Source: Candidatus Faecivivens stercoravium | GTDB lineage: Bacteria > Bacillota > Clostridia > Oscillospirales > Ruminococcaceae | Assembly (NCBI GenBank): GCA_018712425.1 | Contig: DVHA01000192.1 | Span: 1 to 9,343 of the forward strand | Length of the DNA: 9,343 bases | Reading direction: 5' to 3' | Shown: positions 6,769 through 9,343 of the stretch, one piece after another | Layout of the letters: every line of letters begins with the position of its first letter | Position numbering within the stretch: the stretch's first letter is position 1 | Translations under genes and position numbers: made by a program | Notes under the pieces: model-generated | Seen by the model: the letters and a program-made list of their open reading frames with translations, nothing else | Databases searched by the model: none | What the model was told of the DNA's origin: nothing

Positions 6769-7683
6769 TTATCTTTTCCCCGCCCCGCCGGCCGCCGCCC
6801 GGATCATCGCCAGCAGCCGCTTGACCGCCGGCCCCTGGTGGCGGGAGGTGTCCTCGACCAGGCAGACCGCCCGTTCGGGGATCGGCTCGACCAGCCGGAT
6901 CTGCCCGACCTCCTGCCGGGCGATTGCCTCGGCGGCCAGCGTCTCGGAGTAAAACCCGATACCGAGGTTGTGCCGGACCATCGGCAGCACCTGGTCCATT
7001 GTTGCCGCCTCCATATCCACCCGGAAGGTGCAGTCGTGGGTCAGGAAGAACTTCTGGTAGAAGGCGAAAGTGCTGGTGCCGGGGCTGAGGCAGACCAGCG
7101 AACAGGACTCGATGTCCCGGAGCCGGCAGATATCTTCGGTCAGGTGCCTGAATTTGGTCCCGCCGATCAAAATCTCCCGGAAGCGGAAGATTGGCGTCGA
7201 CCGCAGCCCGCTGCGGGTCGGGACCGGGGCGGTGATGACCGCACAATCGATCAGCCCCTTTTCCAGCGCGCCGACCGCCTGGGGGGAGGTGTAGTTGTAA
7301 ATCCGCAGATGGACGCCGGGATACATCTCATGGAATTGCGACAGCTTATCCAGCAGCAGCAGGTGGAGGGCCGATTCGCTGGCGGCAATCGTCACAATCC
7401 CGCTTTCGAGGCTGACGTCCCGCCGCAGTTCCTCTTCCCCCATCTTCAGCTGCTCGTAGGCCACCGCCACATGCTCGTAGAGCCTTTCCCCTTCCGGCGT
7501 CAGCGTGATCCCCCGGTTGGAGCGGACAAACAGCTTGCAGCCCAGCTCGTCCTCAAGGTTGTTCATCACCCTTGTGATGTTGGGCTGGTTGTTGTCCAGG
7601 AGCTCCGCCGCCCGGGTAAAGCTCTTACATTGCGCAACCGCGTGGAAAATGCGGTAGTAGTCGTAGGTAATCGTAGCGTTCAC
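6769..7683 (-). CDS. LysR-type transcriptional regulator, divergent from the PurA-like gene
   Basis: 304-residue DNA-binding protein of usual LysR length. The N-terminal winged helix-turn-helix (~7-65) is classic: SFTRAAELLDNNQPNITRVMNNLE, then LGCKLFVRSNRGITLTPEG. A linker helix (~66-90) leads into a two-lobed effector-binding domain (~95-295) beginning GIVTIAASESALHLLLL. The effector cannot be read from the sequence. The gene is divergent from the PurA-like CDS with 186 bp between the start codons, the standard LysR arrangement in which the regulator controls itself and its neighbour. The annotated start is GTG at 7683; no in-frame start lies upstream before a TAA. The AAGAAG purine run abuts that GTG, which is unusually close, so the true start is not certain. 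No T-tailed terminator was found after its TAA. Confidence 0.95.
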   Translation of the reverse strand: MNATITYDYYRIFHAVAQCKSFTRAAELLDNNQPNITRVMNNLEDELGCKLFVRSNRGITLTPEGERLYEHVAVAYEQLKMGEEELRRDVSLESGIVTIAASESALHLLLLDKLSQFHEMYPGVHLRIYNYTSPQAVGALEKGLIDCAVITAPVPTRSGLRSTPIFRFREILIGGTKFRHLTEDICRLRDIESCSLVCLSPGTSTFAFYQKFFLTHDCTFRVDMEAATMDQVLPMVRHNLGIGFYSETLAAEAIARQEVGQIRLVEPIPERAVCLVEDTSRHQGPAVKRLLAMIRAAAGGAGKR

Positions 7684-7703
7684 CTTCTTGTCATATTAAT
7701 TTT

Positions 7704-7718
7704 ATATGGCAGCTATAT
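7704..7718. promoter_or_regulatory. Candidate LysR-type operator (T-N11-A palindrome)
   Basis: ATATGGCAGCTATAT is palindromic except for one mismatched pair. T7705 and A7717 are 11 bases apart, the spacing of LysR boxes. Its centre is about 54 bp upstream of the predicted PurA-like start site and it sits next to the LysR start, fitting both activation and autoregulation. A second dyad, AGTATACT (7751-7758), is centred 43-44 bp away and overlaps the plus-strand -10, where a second regulator dimer could bind. Assignment is inference from position and symmetry. Confidence 0.55.
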
Positions 7719-7729
7719 CAAAAATACTT

Positions 7730-7758
7730 TTTACATTTTGTCACAATTAGAGTATACT
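7730..7758 (+). promoter_or_regulatory. Promoter of the PurA-like gene
   Basis: TTTACA (7730-7735) and TATACT (7753-7758) are 17 bp apart, each one mismatch from consensus. The start site would be near 7765, giving a leader of about 105 nt that holds a 12-bp palindrome GTGCGGCCGCAC (7801-7812). Confidence 0.7.
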
Positions 7759-7831
7759 ATATTCGCCCCAAAAATGCAAGTTTGGCGGCGGCCATGCCGG
7801 GTGCGGCCGCACGTTTTGGGGAGAGAAAGGA

Positions 7832-7876
7832 ATGGTAAGGATGAAAAGCTCTGGAAGGGAAGATGCGCTATGCTGA
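7832..7876 (+). CDS. Short upstream ORF overlapping the PurA-like start (possible)
   Basis: A 14-residue frame (MVRMKSSGREDALC) begins at an ATG with GGGGAG 8 nt upstream (7818-7823). Its TGA (7874-7876) falls just inside the PurA-like gene, whose ATG is at 7870, a 7-nt overlap in another frame. Ribosomes ending here could re-initiate at once. The main ORF also has its own site (AAGGGA at 7855-7860), so the short frame may be incidental. Too short for homology evidence. Confidence 0.3.
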   Translation: MVRMKSSGREDALC

Positions 7877-9141
7877 CTGCGCTGGCTGGCCTCACTTGGG
7901 GCGGCGGCGCAGAGAGCGTGATGGAGCGTCTGCTGGAGACGTCCGACATCATCGTCCGGTATCAGGGCGGCGGCGCCCCCCACACCCTCCGGACCGAGGA
8001 CGGCAGCTACCGTTTCCGGGTTTTGCCGGAAGGGCTTAAGTATCCCGGGAAGGTCTGCGTGCTGGGGGACGGGATGGTCATCGACCTGGACTGCCTGCGG
8101 CACGAGCTTTCGATGATGCGGTACTTCCACCTGCCGGCCGGCCCGGAGAACCTCCGGATTTCGGCCCGGGCGGTCGTGCTGATGCCCTTTTCCATCCGGG
8201 AAGGGATGCTGGCCCGCCAGGCGAGCGGCCAGCCGCCTACCGAGAGCAGCCGGCAGGGTTTTATTTACGCCTATGCCGACAAAGCCCTGCGGCAGGCGCT
8301 GCGGATGGGAGACCTTCTGCACCTCGGCCTCCCGGCGGTGCGGCAGCGGCTGCGCCGGTGCGTCGACCAGAAGAACGCCGTTTTCACCAAAGTCTACGGC
8401 GACCAGCCGCTGGACTATAAGGAAATGGTCCGCTGGTGTGAGGAACAGGCGGCTTTTTTCGCCCCCTATATCTGCGACACCGGGCGGTTTTTGGCCGGCG
8501 CGGCGGAGGAGGGGAAAGAAATCCTCTTCGCCTCCCAGTTCGGCGCCCTGTTGGACCTCGACTACGGCCTCTACCCCTATACCTCCAGCTTCAATACGCT
8601 GGCGGGATTTGCGGCCGTCCGCTCGGGGATGCCGGGGCACCGCCCGGACCGGATTGTCGGCACGCTGCCGGCTTATTCGGTCGGGGTTGCCGGCGGCCCG
8701 TTTCCGGCGCAGTCCGCTTCGGCGGAAGACTGGGGGGAGATGCTTTCGCTCCCCGGAGACCGTCCGCCCGGCCTCCAATACGGCCCCTTTGACCTGCCGG
8801 CAGCCCGGTACGGGCTGCGGCTCCAGCATCCGGACACCCTGGTCCTCTGCGGGCTGGAAGCGTTAAGCGGCCTGCGGTCGGTCCCGGTGGTCACCGGCTA
8901 CCGGGCGGGGGACACGGTAATCCGGGACCTTGACGCCCTCCTGGCCGGCGACCGGCTCGATGGGGTCCGGCCGGAATCGGAACGGCTTCCCGGCTGGGAA
9001 GGGGATATTTCCGGCATCCGCAGTTTCTCCGGCCTGCCGCAAGAGGCAAAACGGTACGCCGCCTTTTTAGAGGAAGGCCTCGGGAGGCGGTTTGACGGCG
9101 TATCGGTGGGGGAAGGGCCGGAAAGCATCATCCCTCGTTAA
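7870..9141 (+). CDS. Adenylosuccinate synthetase (PurA)-like protein with a degraded active site
   Basis: 423 residues, the normal PurA length, with PurA order from end to end. True PurA joins IMP and aspartate using GTP. Preserved phrases include DIIVRYQGG (26-34), LGDGMVIDLDCL (65-76), YADKALRQALRMGDLL (135-150), ALLDLDYGLYPYTSS (226-240), GGPFPAQ (275-281), LPGWEGDISGIRSF (373-386) and SVGEGPESI (412-420). Signature residues are lost. The WGDEGKGK loop reads WGGGAESV (10-17), so catalytic Asp and loop Lys are gone. GGNNAGHT reads GGGAPHT (33-39), one residue short, keeping H38. STRRGIAP reads SSRQGFIY (126-133). The E/AQ loop reads ASQFG (221-225). The RPRR loop is replaced near 297-305. 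TKLD reads CGLE (327-330). The start at 7870 matches the usual PurA start (MLTA-) and has AAGGGA 9 nt upstream. The frame is intact, arguing against a dead pseudogene. Substrate or role is unknown; a genuine purA should exist elsewhere. Confidence 0.9.
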   Translation: MLTALAGLTWGGGAESVMERLLETSDIIVRYQGGGAPHTLRTEDGSYRFRVLPEGLKYPGKVCVLGDGMVIDLDCLRHELSMMRYFHLPAGPENLRISARAVVLMPFSIREGMLARQASGQPPTESSRQGFIYAYADKALRQALRMGDLLHLGLPAVRQRLRRCVDQKNAVFTKVYGDQPLDYKEMVRWCEEQAAFFAPYICDTGRFLAGAAEEGKEILFASQFGALLDLDYGLYPYTSSFNTLAGFAAVRSGMPGHRPDRIVGTLPAYSVGVAGGPFPAQSASAEDWGEMLSLPGDRPPGLQYGPFDLPAARYGLRLQHPDTLVLCGLEALSGLRSVPVVTGYRAGDTVIRDLDALLAGDRLDGVRPESERLPGWEGDISGIRSFSGLPQEAKRYAAFLEEGLGRRFDGVSVGEGPESIIPR

Positions 9142-9274
9142 AAACCGCTTCTGGAAATCAATTTTCGCTGTTTTTCCCTTAAAACGCACGGAGCGACCAT
9201 GGGCGTTCGAAGACCGGCCTTCCACGGCCGGTCTCACGCGGAAGGGACGGGTAATTCACGCCGCGTCGGACAGC
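9142..9274. other. 3' flank of the PurA-like gene with a strong hairpin, no T run
   Basis: No gene is seen. A perfect 9-bp stem (AGACCGGCC, 9211-9219, with 9226-9234, loop TTCCAC) lies about 70 nt past the stop. Without a T run it is not a typical intrinsic terminator, but it could protect a 3' end. It leads into repeat copy B. Confidence 0.5.
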
Positions 9275-9343
9275 GGGTCCAGGGCTCGCTAGAGTTCTGG
9301 CGGTTTCCAAAGGCAGAGCCTTTGGTCCATCCAAGGGAACCTT
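9275..9343. repeat. Hairpin repeat copy B, truncated by the window edge
   Basis: The sequence from GGGTCCAGG onward aligns with 6612-6670, including an identical TTTGGTCCATCCAAG. It folds into a 9-bp stem around GCTA (9279-9300), an 8-bp stem around AGA (9307-9325), and a third stem starting CCAAGG-GAA-CCTT (9331-9343) that is cut off. The arms differ from copy A but the pairing is kept. Confidence 0.75.

Noticed and set aside
5989..7869. The plus-strand frame of the PurA-like gene stays open far upstream, giving an apparent 1050-residue protein
   Set aside because: The upstream part is antisense to the LysR gene and crosses the hairpin repeat, the rnj promoter and the rnj leader. PurA homology and a ribosome site start at 7870.
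7870..9141. Phage-type PurZ (aminoadenine synthesis) as the identity of the PurA homologue
   Set aside because: As I recall, PurZ retains the glycine/lysine nucleotide loop with only the catalytic Asp changed, and no phage genes are nearby. Here the whole loop and the base-recognition motif are gone.
7870..9141. Pseudogene call for the PurA homologue
   Set aside because: No frameshift or internal stop over 423 codons, scaffold motifs retained, promoter and ribosome site present. Decay by point mutation only is not excluded, so orthologue comparison would decide.
9211..9234. Hairpin after the PurA-like gene as an intrinsic terminator
   Set aside because: The 9-bp stem is perfect but is followed by CACGCGG, with no T run.

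Overview
The window looks like chromosomal DNA of a high-GC gut Clostridium, most likely Oscillospiraceae/Ruminococcaceae (Bacillota). The evidence is the gdpP and RNase J genes of Firmicute type, near-consensus sigma-A promoters with 17-bp spacers, purine-rich Shine-Dalgarno sites, and the hairpin-rich intergenic repeats I associate with that group. The family call is inference; no rRNA or other taxonomic marker is present.

Layout. Positions 1-1979 (minus) hold gdpP, a membrane c-di-AMP phosphodiesterase with only a short C-terminal tail missing beyond the window edge. It is served by two tandem promoters (2096-2226). Positions 2300-3633 (minus) hold a two-gene, lower-GC operon of unrecognised lipoproteins. 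Its promoter is near-consensus (TTGACA-17-TACAAT), the genes overlap by 4 nt (ATGA), and a rho-independent terminator follows. Positions 3698-3900 hold a terminator and a run of hairpins behind rnj. Positions 3914-5995 (minus) hold rnj (RNase J) with an unusually long basic N-terminal extension and a ~330-nt structured leader from a near-consensus promoter. Positions 6364-6768 hold no credible gene but contain a ~200-bp hairpin-rich repeat bounded by inverted repeats. Positions 6769-7683 (minus) hold a LysR-type regulator. Positions 7870-9141 (plus), divergent from it, hold a full-length homologue of adenylosuccinate synthetase (PurA). A second copy of the hairpin repeat runs off the right edge (9275-9343).

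The most interesting item is the PurA homologue. The ORF is intact, starts and ends where PurA does, and keeps many scaffold motifs. Nearly every catalytic or nucleotide-binding signature is replaced: the GDEGKGK loop, NNAGHT, the RPRR loop and the TKLD guanine motif. It reads as a pseudoenzyme or a neofunctionalised paralogue, paired with a divergent LysR regulator. Their shared promoter region holds a near-perfect palindrome with T-N11-A geometry. A regulatory or new-substrate role is inference.

The other genes are housekeeping functions (second-messenger turnover, RNA decay) and accessory lipoproteins. They are neighbours with separate promoters rather than one pathway.
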